The notes below the pieces were generated by a model. The model saw only the letters and a program-made list of their open reading frames with translations, did not search any database and was not told the origin of the DNA. DNA of 64,000 bases from the NCBI GenBank assembly GCA_000469685.2, contig LS997564.1:13990091-14054090 (forward strand), in the 5' to 3' direction. Positions within the stretch are counted from its first letter, which is position 1; each line of letters begins with the position of its first letter. Source of the DNA: Haemonchus contortus. Its lineage: Eukaryota; Nematoda; Chromadorea; Rhabditida; Trichostrongylidae. Below are positions 36,901-51,900 of the stretch, piece by piece. The translations under genes and the position numbers were made by a program.

Positions 36901-39900
36901 CTCAAATATCTTAACCCTCAACCCAAAAGGGTTTCAGCCCGTGAACGAGAGGCTCTGTTAAATTTTTTGGGCCTGACTTCACCCAACAGTAGATGATCAT
37001 AGACAAAAAAACTCTCCATGTCATCCCGTCAGTTACAAATCGACAGTGCTTACGCGCTTGATTGACATGATCCGGATCGTCGGGATAGGAAGAGCACGAC
37101 AATAAACGGTCGCCCTTTTCAATAACATACATCCACCCCTCGAGCGCCATTACCGCCCACTTCTGCGCCAACGATAATCTGACAGCATACTATGAGAAGC
37201 GCAAGTGAAAGAGGATTTAGGGCGAGGGAGTTTCAAATAAGATTTACTCATTCTTGGTCGAGTTCACATTCTTAACCGACGTCTAATTCCGGGACTTACA
37301 AAAAGCTTCGAATGTACCGAAGTTTAGTTCATCGTGTCAGGACCTTCATATTCAGTTTCGGAGAGATGGAAGGTCTTAACACTGCGAAAGCCTATTCAGA
37401 CTGTAATCGGGTCAATAACCTGGTACAAATATAGTAATTATACAAATAATGAAAAATACATGAAATTTCCAGCGTCCATGGATAAGTATGAGCATTTCTT
37501 TTACGAATTTTCTTTTCAATCATGAGATCCTCTTCTATACCAAGACTTTTATCTCAGGATCAAAAAGAGAACCGCATGAGACGTAGCTCTGAAAGCGCTC
37601 GCAATTTTTCCATAAAAAACTGAAAAAAGGATTAGAATCTGCAGAATAATCAAAAGCATTAGTTACAAACGTATACAAAAGTAACCATTCATATTGAATC
37701 CTACAAGCGGATATTTTGGCTTCGTATAGAAAAAATAAAGATTTTGATCCTACGCAGAAGTTTAGCAGCTAATGAAGATCGTTAGCGAACTTTACTTCCC
37801 AGAACGGCGCATTAACTACTAGTTTCGGAGGTGTTTATAGCCCATATTCTGCAATAGTGACAACACGCCATGAATACGAATGAAAAAGTCCCGTAGTGAG
37901 TAGAATAGGGTTAGGTCCCTCCCAAATAATTCAAAATATTTCCTCCTACAATCGCCAAAACACTTCATTTAGTGAAAGCGAGTAATTATTAGAACATCAA
38001 GACAAAACAAAGTAAATAAGAAATATTTTAATTTTCAGAAAATATCAATTTACCTAGGGTTTTCAAGAGCTCCCACACTTTCTCAGATATTAAGAGAGTC
38101 CCAAGGAAGATTCATCACTACATGCAAATCAAGAAAGAAGAACATCGATAATCCACCAGCACTGCAGTTTATGTTTGATGTATGAAACAGGGAAATTCCG
38201 GAGTTCCTAATTTTTCCAATTCATGAATGGATTTTTATGAACGAAATATAAATGAGTTGAAAAACTCAGGACCAGGGCACAAGTTGCTTCGACATTCTTT
38301 TCAGATATATTCCAGTCTGGAGAAGGAGTAGCTCGAGCATCAGCGATTTGACCAGGAAAATTGGTATGAATGGTCAGAAAGCAGTGATTGGGATGTAATC
38401 AGCTAGGAGAGACAGATTGCCACTAGGAACTAATCAATGGAGCTACCTTAAATTATTAAAAGGAAAGAAGAAAATATTTCACTCAAACAATAATGTTCTC
38501 CATCTTCTCAGAACAGCTCCAGCTTCACTCTTGGCTTGTTCTTCGGTTCAAGGAAATGATGCTTTCTGCTCAAAAACAGGGTCCATAGAAGCCACTGCTC
38601 GCCTATACAGCAGACGGTAATAAAAAAACCAATAACTTCAATCAGTACCCTGACTTAAACTGCATAGAACCATATTCCGTAACTGGCTGCTTGCTCGATG
38701 TATAACATTTACAGATCAACCCTTTCGCATTTGGTGGGAAAGTTGGTCATACCAACATGTATTCAAGGAAACTCCAAAATCAATCCCTTACGGTTTCTTT
38801 TTACGGTATCTAAATCGAAGAATTTCACATCCATTTTGGAAAAACTCCGCCCATTTCGGCGCACACCCACCAGCACTTTCTTTCCCGGAAAGTTTAATTG
38901 ACACATGACGCATTCCCCCAATTTCCAAACCATCCTAATCAGAGTAGCCTATTTTCCACACAAAATCGACCAATCTCAGCACACACCTCGAAAATATCCT
39001 CTCTTCAAAGGCAGATCGCTTCCAATATCAACCGAACCGATTGAAGTAGTTGAAACAAACTATGAGTCTACCCCTTCATCCTATGTCAACGCTACTGTCT
39101 GGAAGCGCACTTAATCCTAGGAAATCCAGCAGCCTTCACTGGTCATAAATTTCATTTTGACCAAATGTTTTTTTTGTCCATGAAGTTTCTTGCATTGTCT
39201 GGAAGGCTGATGAGCCACGAATCCGGATATTGGCGAGCATCAAAGCTCGATCAAGTGCATCGGCACACATTGAAACGGGTTCACAATGTAAATGACAAAT
39301 ATCATCACCGGGTATTTTCAATGACATCGAGACTTTTTTAATAAACAAACGAGTTAAACGAGACCCGCCTCCAACGGAGTCTTGGGTCTTTCGGAGCCTT
39401 CATATAATAACGCTACTACCCTGCTACATTCTCACACCTCTAAACTTGAATTGAAGGGGACATCGTACAAAAACAAAGAATACCTGACCGATTTGATTGA
39501 CTACTACTGAGAAATATGTAGGTCCATGCGTAACCTAACCTCTCGTCAACGTTCTTGATGGACCGAATATTTATGACGCATTACTGTACATAGGATTAAC
39601 TGCAATAAGTACCTTCCGAGTAGTTGAACCGTCTTTTGTAGGAAACCAGCGAAAGCCCTAACTTCACAATTACTTTAGTGAGGGTTTGAATAAGGATGGG
39701 AGTTCCCGCACTTGGACGCTCCAGAAGTTTGGAATAGGGTCAGTTACCGCAACCCATCCATTTGCAGGTGGCAGTGGTAAGCACCTTGTAATGTTCCCAA
39801 AAGTTGATTTGAAAAACGTCCGTAGAGAAAAGAATGATTCAGTGGAAGAGGGAAAATAAAAAAAAATTGATCCTACTTTCGTTACTACGAGCCTTTCTTT

Positions 39901-42900
39901 TGACAGGTAACGCTTCACAAGGGAATATCCGTATTTTAGATTTTCTTAGTATAACCGCTACTTCAAGAGCTACTTGAGAGTCCATTTTATCATGACTAAG
40001 ACAAAGGTCTTTTTCAAAGGCAATGGGTTACTCAGCCGGCTCATGAAGAGCTTTTATATGCCGCCCACCAATGTTTTTCTGTGCGCCTATGATTGCGCTT
40101 GCGGTTCTTCTTTGGTGGGTGGAAACGGGAACCTTCTGAACACACGCGGTTTATGACTGCCTTTCTCCCATTTGTGGGAGAAAAGTAAACCATCTCATGC
40201 CCAGCTACCATAAGAACTCTTAAATAGAAAAGAAAAAAAAATTGAAAAGGATCCGAAATTGCGGGTTCGGGTAGTCAACCAAGGAAAGCCCCGCAAGCTT
40301 TTCGCCTCCTAAAGCGATTCTTCGACGGCTTTTCCTCGCTTTCATACTTCCATGGTTAAGTCTCATAGGGAGCTGACCACTAAGAACACGCAAGGTAAGG
40401 GGCCTCAACTAATAGGAACTTCATTGTTCCCCCGAGTGAAATAGGTGACTCATATTTACTCATTAGCTTCCTTATCAAACCTGGGGTGAACAGGTAACAG
40501 TAGGTAAACAAATCAATTTCAGAGAAATTGATAAATTCCGTGGTAAAACCCCTCTTCAATGGTTTTTCACCCAGGAAGCAATCGGAACTATTTATGGATA
40601 CAGCTCATACATAGCTGACTTATTATGGCCAACTAGTAGACGCCATTGTTATTTGTCCTCGTAAGCTTTTTTTCGCCAAACAGTCAATCATGGCAGTTAT
40701 GAGATTTGGCTGAACTTCAGAGAATTTGGATCGATTCAACTAACTGAATTGGATGGAGCCAGTTAGCACTGACAATGAAGAAAGAGCGGTCTCTTTCTGT
40801 GCACCCACACACATTCCAACAGAAGGTTTCACAGATTTTCATGGAGCTAACGTCATACTGTTTAGTAACGAGTACTAGTTTACAGTGGAAATCTGGGGGA
40901 AGCCATCAACAAATATCTAACAGCGAGAGATGGATTCAAACAATCATTTTATAAAAATTGACACTCACCCCCACATGAATTCTGAGAACGCTAACACAAT
41001 TCTGCCTGAAAGGGCAGTCGGGACTTGAGCATACGCTCAGTGGACTCCGCGGTCCACTATGACGACGGCTACTAGGACGAGGATCCATCTTGAATACCGT
41101 AGGGCTCGGGTCCAGTCAAGAGTAAAGTAGTGGACGACAGCGAGCTGGACTGGGGATCCACGAATAAGGTGACAGATCTCTTTTTCCCAAATGGGCAATT
41201 AGTAGAGGTCTGAGTATCAGATGAGTAAAAGTTGAAGTTCTAGTTAAAGTGAAGCGGTTCTTCCTTGAGATGATGTTTTCTGCCGCTGGGGTCACGCCCA
41301 TTCTCCCACTGAGCGCTCCGCCTCACTTTGGTGATGACTTGTGTACAGGAAAAGTCTCCCACAGACATACACACACATACACGCGCTAGTCAAATGAACC
41401 ATCATAAAACCGATGGTCTCGTGGTGTCTGAGACATCATTTTGATGATACCCCATGAAAGATCGATATCCTTTACCAGCAATATGGGGTTTCCGAGCAGT
41501 ATAACTTAGCAAAGTCGGAGCCTGAAACAAAAAGTATTCCCTCTGGCTCGCTATCGATTTTACCTCGAAGTATTGACCCTGAGGAATTTTCTGCGAATTT
41601 TCAAAATCGTGCGAGCTAATCTCTAGCACCAGTGCTTCTCAAGAGCTTTGTTTTCGACACTTGAAGTGCCAGGCGGAGAGCATAGCTGAGATAACAAGCT
41701 GTGAAGACGCACTGAAGAACCATAAACGAGTTCCTTGAGCTACATAATAGCTATGCTGGAGTTGTAGGATATTTGTGCTCTTCACAGTTAGGTGGAGCTA
41801 TTTTTGGGGGACATTGTCCTTGCATCCTTGCAAACGTCCTTCATGGCTTGGGAAACACATTTATCAGTTTTCAATATCGATAAAAAGGGCTAGGTATTCA
41901 AAACAGAAGAATGGGAAGAAAAGACCTCATAACCTAGTGATATTTCGATGTCCAAGCACTTTTGCACGGAATTTTGCTAAGAATGAAGGATGGCGTTAGA
42001 TTTATCCCGTTTGGGTGGTGCGGCTACGCGGTAGATATCCAGTCGGAGTCGTAGAGATGTTTAATTGTGTATGGGCCCCATACTGTAACTTGCGGTGACC
42101 AGCGGTCGTACAACACATGGTTCTGCCCTCCCAAACATATCTGGCGCTAATCGACCCACTCAAGAAGGATAGAAGATTCGGTTGGCTTGGTCGAACATCA
42201 ATTCCAGATTAGATCCTCGACCCTACGCGTGGGATTGTGCGCCATCTGCCACTACACCACCTCTGCCCCATCACGTACTCCTGCGGCCTTCTGATTACCT
42301 TTCGTTTGTTTTCATGCCACCATCGATGAAACGCTAAGCACGGGTTTCCCGATCCTCTATTCAAACAGTTTACTGCGTTTCATCGGTAAGCTCCTCGGAA
42401 TCCCTAGCATTACGCTTTCTGGACTGAAATGTAAGTAGGAAGGGGAAGTAGGGGAGGGGGGAGGGGGGGGGGGGGGACAAAAGCTAGCCGTGAAAAATAG
42501 CCGCGCTTATTTAAGCAATGGTTGAACCTCAGACGCATCAGCTATTCCCATCGGCTGAACCACGAAAGCGCCCGGAGTGACCTCACATAGGAGAATTCAT
42601 CTTGAAAAGTGTAAAATCAGAAGTGATAGAGTGAAGTCATGCCGTTCTGACTTCGGCACGAACCCAACACGTACCCGGAAATGATTTGAAGGATCAGCTG
42701 GCCCAATTCTGCGGAATGCATACCCAATTCACAATCATGAATCAAACATGAGCGACCAAAGTACGACCGTATTTCCGAAGATTCCTGTTTCACGAAAAAT
42801 CGCTGTATTCTTGTTAAGATTGACATGGGACGAGACACATTCTCATCTCATGACTGATGTGATGAGCAATTTCCTCCAACAGTTCCTCAATGTCAATATT

Positions 42901-45900
42901 TGCAACCGATCGACTGACTGATCGTCTTGCGAACTGACTCTGCAACTTCTACAACCTTTGGAGAATTCTTTTCACAAGAAACTCGAGAGTTTTCCTACGT
43001 TTTTCTGACACTTCAATGTCTTTGTGAAAAAGGTGGGTGGAAAGCAGAACAGCCGTAGACAACAGAACATTAGCTACAACAGTAAATCGAAATGAAAATG
43101 GGCAGACTCATGTACATATATTTCCAAGATTAGAGTTCAAAAGAGGAAGCCGAGGCTTTTTATAAATATTTTTTCTCCCAGAAACAACTCTAGAATTGAT
43201 TTATCTGACCTACGGAATACGCCACGCATTCGACACCCATTCAAAGACTTATAATGTTTGGATACGCATTGTTCAAAGGGACCAGCTGGATTACGAAAGT
43301 GTTTTCAGCTTCCCCGACTAATATACCATCAAGCCACTCTCGTCGGTGGAACGAAAACATTCACCACCCTCTATGGTATTCATTTTGGGAAACCATCTGC
43401 GGATCAAATTAGAGCTATAGCGCGCCATCTCGTCTCAAACCCATTTAGCCCCCTAAAAAGAAAAACAAGTCAGCCAATGTGTTTTCAACATAGAAACTCA
43501 AAAAATGAGGGATCATTTTTTTAAAAGTTTGCCACAACAGTTAGCGCCAGAGCCTCGATTTCGTTATAATGACTATCGTGACCAGAGGGGGTAAGGCAGC
43601 AGAGGAGGCAATGGGTAGTTCGGCTTTAAAGTTAGCTGATTGCGACTGGCTGAGCTGACTAATAGGTATATCCTTGATCCCGAAGAGGGACATCCAACAA
43701 CTTATTAGATGGGTATTCATAATCACTTCTTTAAATCCAGAATTTTCATGTGCGGCCATTAGGCATGATCAGTAACCCCATTGTCATTCTGCACTTGTTA
43801 CAAACTTCGCAAAGGGATGGTGACGTTGGAATGGGAAGGAACATAACCCATTCTTTTTTGGATTCCTGTCATGGCAGCTGCCGGAACAGGAATCGCAAGC
43901 CAAGCAAAGGATGATATTCTGCAAAATCTAGTTTTAAATTTGTTTCCGATACGCATGCTGAACATTCAAGTGGATGGACTCGGTCCGAACTCTCAAATGC
44001 TCGCTTTTGAACTTCCGGCAGGAGAGGGAATGAGGAAGTATAGTGGCACGCCAGAACGGTACAGTACACAGCAGATCAGCTTCGCTTCCTTATAGCACAC
44101 ACCCTTTCCGTCAATGGTAGGAAAACATAACCGCTCCTCATTGTTATTTATTATCTTCTTCAACAAAAGCTAGTTTAATTCCTAAAATGAGCCTTTGCAT
44201 GAATTCGAACTCAGCTCATGTAGCTTCAGTACCAAATAAATAGCTCACATTGCGGATTCCATAACGAATCGTAGAGAATCACCCTCGTCTTACAATTAGT
44301 CATTGATAAATATTAGTTGAACAATATTTAAAGGTGATCATAGTAAATACAAGCGCTGCGTATTGTCCACGCCATTTTTGCCATACAAATTCTCATACAA
44401 AGCCCGTTTCCAAGATGAAAAATTTTCTGGAAAAGCTACTTCTCCCTAAAACCTGTACTATGTTGTAAATGATAGTTACGATGGATCTTTGAAGACGTGG
44501 CCAACTCTATGTAAAAAAGTCCTTCCGCTTTCAGTGAAAAGATGGTCGTGAAAGAGAGTGAAAGGATAAAGACATGGAATAAATCACGCTTGAACCGAAT
44601 TCCCGCATGCCCAGACCGTATTCGATATTACGATTACAGAATTAAAAGTTTTTCTGTTAACTTATCATAATCAGGGATTCAACTTCGATGAACTCTTTTG
44701 ATTATCAACGGAACCGAACCCTGTGCGATAGAATAGAAAGCAGCAGAACTGAGCATATGCTCATGAGGGCTGGGTGGTTTGGAAGCCAATCTATCCCCTT
44801 TAGGAAGTTATACTGATAAACCAACCCCACACGTGTGTATGCTTCATTTGACGGGCTTTCTTATAAGCTTCTTCGGTATTATCAATCTACTCTGAGTTCA
44901 ATAAAAAAGACATATGGCACTTTTAGCTTCTGCACTACCCCCGCTCACATGGTCGCCTCAAACTCTGATTGGAAACTCTTACCTACAGCTCCGCAGTTCT
45001 ACGTTGGAGGAGGAAAGAGGTAATCAACAATATAATTAAAGTCGGGGAAGTCTCAAACAGCGTGTAACTAGGACTGAGTTTCCATAGAATGATAAAATCG
45101 AGAATTTGACTGCTCAAACAAGTAGTTGATACGCCTGATAAAGGATCACAGCGGACTACAAGAGGTTTATAGGTGATAAAAGTGGCCGAAGATGGGGCGA
45201 GTCTGCGATCTGCCACACCAAGATACGCAGCGTAAACGGATATATGATATAATAAGGGTGTTTATCGAAAGTGCATTTGACCTAAATTTCACAACGGCCG
45301 AGACCCATGGGGTTGTGTTCACGGGCCGACGTCAAATCAGAAACCATCCACTGTGTAGTCAAATCAATTTATCACCCAAATTCAGTGGAAGATTCCCACA
45401 CCAACAAGGGGTCCATCCCTGAATCTTGATATAATCTGGTGACGAGGAGAAGTCTTGAGAAAGCAATAGCAGTCGAATTAGATGAGGTCCATTCCAAAGG
45501 ATGACACCCTGAAGTCCCTCACTGATCACTGCATTTCGATGCCCGGAAAGAGAAGGGCTGGAATACAGTCTTTTTTTTATATGGAAACGAGGATTTCTGG
45601 ATGTGTCCTAGGGAATAACACAGTCAGTCAAACATATAAATGTTCTGGCTGTAACAATGACATGAATCTCGTGCCATCGACGAAAGGAGGATAAATAATA
45701 TACACCGCTCAAGCAGGATTCAGTATCAGAAAGAAGGTAAAAGGAAGACAAAAGTTTAAGACCATACACCCTATTCACGTATGGGGAAAATCGGAGAGAT
45801 GCAATCGAAATTGAATCGCGAGAATCGACAGACCGGTAGGGAGCTATGGCTAACAATAAGTCGTAATATGCGAGATTCGATCATATCTACCTTTCGGAAG

Positions 45901-48900
45901 CCGTTGTCAGCTTTCTTCTACCATGTTAGCCATAGAAGTAAGGAAACGAAGAGGACCATGTCCGTAGAATGGTTTATTTACTAAAAGTAAAAGTCGAACA
46001 TGAACAAAACATGTCTTCACACCCATACAGTGACTTCCCCCCGAGCAGGGATATGTGAACGTAATTCAACAATATGTGTGGGTGAGCCATGGAAAGGATG
46101 TGGTGAAATGGCGAAAGTCGCATTGTCACACACGCATGGTTCACGTATCAAATCCCAGATCAACGTCCGCCTAGGCCAATCAAATCTTGTATTTCTTCGA
46201 GGTGGCGAATCGGTACCAGATTTGTCTGGGTAAGGGGAAATGCGCTGACTTACACACCGAATGGTCACTACAATTCATGGCATAGGCCACATATGCAATC
46301 AAGCGGCCACTACGATTCTGAATGGAAGTCGAGTGTGGGGGCGCATATCAGAGGGGAGGGGGGACTGGCTAAGTTCAAGGGCTTTCTGTCCTTAATGTCG
46401 GTTATCGATCACCCATAAATATTGCTTATAAACAGTAATATTTTATGAATCCCAGAATTGATCGCTATTTGTCTATACTAAAGTTCATAGAAGAAGAACT
46501 GACTGGACTGGAAATTCTGAAAGGATTAACAAACCATTGTACAGAAGAAGAGCGAGTGGAGTGAGAACATGAGGTGGAAAGCCAGTTGTAATGACTAAGA
46601 AGGGTCACTTCGTATTCTACACTATAGGCTATAATTGGTTGTAGAACTGGTTCATTCACGCGATCATAGAAGGGAGGAAAAGGAATTTGTCATTTCTGAA
46701 AATGGCTCAAAACAAAATAGACAGCTCAAGAAGCCGTAGAACAGCCAGGGACGTGCTTTTGAAATTCAAATAGTATGGAATTGTCAACGACCACATTTCT
46801 ATAGAACTGAAAGAGAGAAAGGAAGATGCAGCAGAGACCGGATGCAAAGTGATACGCTAAGGCGTAAACACTACGAAAAACTTCTCTGTATGCATGATGG
46901 CATAAGAAATGGAAAAACACTTCAGTACACCTTCCAGGGCAGGCCGTGCATCCGTCATTGTATTAGAATAGCTAAATCTGTTTGTTTCGCATCGGATGTA
47001 CATACAACTCTCACTACTACTCAGTAAGCTAGAACGAACGTGGAAACAAAGGTTCCACTTCTAGGTGGTTTTAAAACTTCTCTTTTTTGATTTTTTGTTT
47101 CCGAAAAAAGAAAGTGGGGCGTGGGAACCACTCAGTGTCGTTGAAGTGGGCTAGAACTCTGGGAAGGATTCCGGTGTCGTATGGGAGCCATGCAGTTTGG
47201 TAGGCTATCAAAAATTGTGTTCAAAAAAGTGGCCCAAAAAAAGGTTCGTGCAAGTCTGGGTTCAGGAATTATAGCAATTTTTTATTCTCATGATGTGAAT
47301 ATTTATTTTCCTTCGAGATTCTTCCGACGATCCACGTGAAAAAATCTCGAATCCGCTACTCGCCTCTAGCTCGAATTTGTAAAGAAGCAAGGGGAAAAAG
47401 TCAAAAACTTCACAAAACCATCTGAATCGCTGTGAGACCGACCTTGTGCATTCGTCCATAACCGGGTAGGCTGTGATACTCTTTAGGCGCTGGACTATAG
47501 TCCTTAGCACTGGCACCACTTGTGTTATCTACACTGTCCTGCTTAGCCACTTTGGTTTTTCGTTTCCGTCGCCATGTGTCCAAATCCTCTTGCCATGATT
47601 CGTCATAGTTTATTGGACCCTGAAATTGCAGCTCTAAATTGATTGAATCGATTTTTTTAGATTTCCATTGCAGGACCGATTATCTACTGTCAGAAAGAGC
47701 TCCCTGATAACGCGGTGAGTTTTGAGTTACAACAAGGACTGCCCCACTGTACCCCGAGGTAAGCATGCCGCTGAGCAACTCGGGAAGAGCGGCGTAACCA
47801 GTTGATTGGAAGGATTGAGTGGGAGGCTCAGCGAATCATAACGAACAGGTAATTCAATCAGTTTTTTGAGAAGGACTGGATTATTTTCCTGAAGCTGAAA
47901 CTTGCATTTATAATAGCAAATTTAGCTTTGGAAATTTCGTTGGCCCTAATCAAGAAAGAGTGGACTTCGGGTACAGCGAAGATGAGATGCTGGATTTGAC
48001 TAAGCTTGTTCTAAGGTTATATGTTTATTTTTTTCCACTAGCGCCTACTTTTCAAAAGAGCAGAGCAGCGGGATTTTGTTTTCACATAAAGTTCTGTCCT
48101 GAATGAGTCTTGATGTCATCTAATGTTCCGCTTCTTCGCTTTGTTCCCGACTAAGAGCCCTGACTAGTCTTCAAAACAGTACATAACCATTCAATTACAT
48201 TCAGTAGCAGCCGAAAGTCTTTGGTGAAACGGTTCTTCAGCCGGACTTTTCAGTCGTAACTCCTTTCCTACTGGATCTAATCATGCGAAATTTCGATATG
48301 TGCAGCATGGGTGCATTGTGAAATTTACCACTATTAACCTGGAATCTGATCATGTTCCAGATATCCCAAAGAGCTTGAAATCAAAATCAACTGAAAATAC
48401 AGATGATGGTCCTCCCAAAAGCTCTTTCCTTTTTGTCATGTCTAAAGTGTACGAGCGGTAACGCCGAACACAATAGATGAGAAAACGCACATAAGATGCG
48501 AATAAGTGCAGACGTAAACAACTTTAGTTTTAGCAAAATTTGCTACCGCAACAAACACCTTGCTCTATCTCTGGATATTGCAGCTTTGCTATCAAATAGT
48601 GTTGAGTAGAGTGAAATATGCTCTAGTTAAACATATCCAAATTGAGCATTTCACCGAAGACTTTTGGCTGCTACTGTATGTTGAACAATCCCGACAAAAT
48701 GTCGCAACAGCCATGGCTCTTAATCCTTAAAAGTACTATTTCTGAAGTTAGAGCATTTCCATCACACGAAGTTCCAGTATTTCCACCATTGCATGAAGCT
48801 GTATTATGTCTCCGGAAGTATCCTCTCCGACTCTTTCGTTTTAATAAACTTCTCTTCAATCGAATCTTTGTTTTGCGATGTCGCCCGCTCAGTTTGATTT

Positions 48901-51900
48901 CGGCTTACTAAGAATCTGTAGCCGTTGAAAGATGGAGTATTAAAACAATAGCAATACCAACCCCATGTTGTACGAGTTTCGCACGTTCTCTTTTCTGTTG
49001 TTCAGTGATGTTAATCAGCTGACGGGCGCTCTCAGCCATGGAAATTGCGCTTGTCGACACGAACTGAAGAGGATCGTGGGCGGCCTGGAATTTATGCAAA
49101 ACTGGGATCCGGTTCAAAGAGTTCATTCCAATGGTTTTTTTTTTCAATTGAGATGCAAATGTAAGCACTGTTTATCAAAGGGACCCCATGATGGTATTAC
49201 ATATAGCGTTCGAAAAACGATCCGGCAATATGAACCCAAAGTCCGAGGGGATGCGGAAGTGCTTCTGGAATATTCTATCCATGAAGACAGATTTCGTCAA
49301 AACTCCACTGAAAAGAGAGGTAAACCGACCACTTCAGAAGGGGATACTGAAGAGGAGAAGAGAAACCAGGGGGAAGATCCCACTTTTAGAACTTCTCAAA
49401 ATAACTTTTTTAGTAGGAAAGGTGGAAGGAGAATGTGGAAAACCATTCAGATACTTTGGAACAGGCTTACTTTTGGAAATCTTGTTGTGTAGAAACAATG
49501 AGATATGGAAACTATGTATCTATGTTGCCCCAAAAGGATTTCTTTTCAACGAAGTTTGTAAAAATTTCGGTGAAGGTGCTGAACAGAAGACTCAAACAAA
49601 AAATTCGACTACAGCACAAAGAAAAAAGTGAAAGGGTTAGGATATAGAAGTGGGAGAAAGTTCCCAATTTTTTAAGGACCACAACATAAACAACAATTGA
49701 TAAACAACAATTGATTCCGCCCTACAACTTTCACAAAGAGGTCACTTCAAAAAATAATTGGTGATAATGAATACCTCCTATTGAAACATGATGACATCAA
49801 ATAATGTAATAAAACACATACAACAATAAGGTAGTATTGTAGAAAAAATTGAGCAATTGTGAATGAATTTGGAATACAAAAAAAACATAAATAGGGATAA
49901 GACATTAAAATGAAATATAAAATAATAAATGAAGAAAAATTAATTAAAGAGATAAAAATAATATAAATATTATACATAAAATATATTATAAATACTGACC
50001 TGCCCAGGCCCTCGTATCGTCTGTAAAGCCGTCGTGTTGACGTGTGTGTGACTGAAACATTCAATCATTGATAAACACTGCAGTTTGAAAGATCTAAATG
50101 ACCGTTTCCATTTGAAAGATGTCTCAGGATCCGAAGATGCTCAGAAGGAAGACAGAGACTATAAGCACAGGTTTCAGGGAAGGAGAATGTGCACAGAGCG
50201 CTCAATCTATTTTTCAACATATTTATTAAACAGCTGGGGTGGTTTGTAAAAAAAACTGTATAAAACAGTGTATAGTCATAGGAAGAAAACTTGGGTCAGA
50301 ACAGCTCCTCTGGGATAATTTTTCCAACCGAACAGTTTTATGGCCCCATGGCCTCATCTAAACGAGCCAAATGAAAGTGATCCTGATTCGATCAAGTTTT
50401 CAGGAAAGCAAATACCAGAAGAAGGAACAGAGAATAAAAGAGGGAAATGCATAGAAATCCTCTTAGACAAAAGGCCCTCATGAATTTTCGGACGATCATT
50501 GAAAAAGAGGGGTGGCTGGTCAATACGGCGAAACGCAAATCGGTCGGCTCTCGAAAAGAACGTGCACTCAACGGTATTTTTGGATTAGCTCGTTAAGCTT
50601 CTAGGAAAAAAACTCAAAGCAAATCACAAAAAAGTTGTTTATTCCCCAGGTCATGGGTTTTCTTGAAACAACAATTCATTAGAACGTTAATGTTTGCATT
50701 CTTACTGCTATTCAGTCGATTATGTTTTCATGATGGAGTCTTCTGTCCTCTATTTGTAGGTTAGGCACGTCTTTGATTGTGTGAAATGGATAAATAAAGA
50801 AACAAATAAATAAACAAAGTGAACTGACCGAGAAATAAGAATAGAGTTCAGACCAAAAAGAGCACGTTGAGCATTTTGAAACTTAAAGAAAGCCAGTCCC
50901 AAGATTTGCGAAAAACGGTGCTCAGATTTGTATTTTCTACACTTTAATACTAGTCCAAGAGGATAAGTGATCACATTTTGCAACTTTAAAACTTAGAGCC
51001 TTCCGGGGCGGGGTTATGAGCGGTTCATGCGGTAACGGAGCGGTACGACGAAATTCCCATGTCTGAGTTCGCTCAGAGCTGAAACAGAGCTAAAACCATA
51101 ACTGGCCGGAGACTTGTGTCCCTAAAATAAATTATCAAAATTTGACGATAGCCAAGATTAAACTAACTGAATGGGATGCCTGTTTCTCTAAAGAACTGTT
51201 TTCTTGTTGTCCTCTCCCACTTCTTTCCCAGAAAAAAATCTGGATTAAATGAACCCTTTCAAAGAGGATACCGCAAAGGCGTGAGAAGACAAATGACGTT
51301 TTGACTTGTGAAGGTCAAACCCCATTCGAAGAAAAATTGAACAGATTTTCCAGCATTCCAAACAATAACGGACTAATTGGTAAGTGGCAAGTAACTGTCC
51401 AAACTGTATTGGGCTCGGTAGTGTACAGTGAAGTATCCCTATTACTTTCAACAAATGTCGAGTACAGAGCGCATCCAGAAGAAGGTCGATCTCAGCCTTA
51501 ACCCTCGCAACATCATGAAACTTCATATAATTGGTTCTTCTCCAGTTCAAATCATGAATTGTTGAAGAGCTACTACTATAGGCTTCGAGTAAGCCCAGAA
51601 AGTAAAAAGGGACAGCTTTGCAAATAGTTAATCAAAAAATATATCAACGTCAGAGGAATTCCTTCGAACACTGGGATTACACCGCTCAGTTATGCTTGCT
51701 AAACGAAACTGATTCTACCCTATGAAATCTTATGAAACTAATTCTTCTCAAATTCCATACACTCACGAAAGCACATTATTGGAATGGAAGTTCAACTCAA
51801 ACTTGGGATTGACCATTTTAAAATAAGAAAATATATTGCGGGCAATTTTTTTTGAATTTTGTAGACGATACCAGAAAAATCGGAATGTAAAAATGAAAGT

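Larger units (their letters stand above)
42280..46080. other. Intron sequence, mostly unassigned
   Basis: Contains the G-rich run and a possible SINE tail; otherwise nothing recognised. Confidence 0.4.

Noticed and set aside
36911..37171. 86-codon minus-strand ORF considered as a transposase remnant
   Set aside because: No mariner or other transposase motif could be matched.
41402..41629. Minus frame with possible internal intron, just upstream of the alternative first exon
   Set aside because: It ends in a stop without a link to neighbouring exons and has no domain; the tttgtttcag may be fortuitous.
49188..49631. Plus-strand ORFs of 147 and 175 codons overlapping exon 3
   Set aside because: Part is the antisense of exon 3, the rest is low-complexity Lys/Glu-rich translation of purine-rich DNA without a domain.
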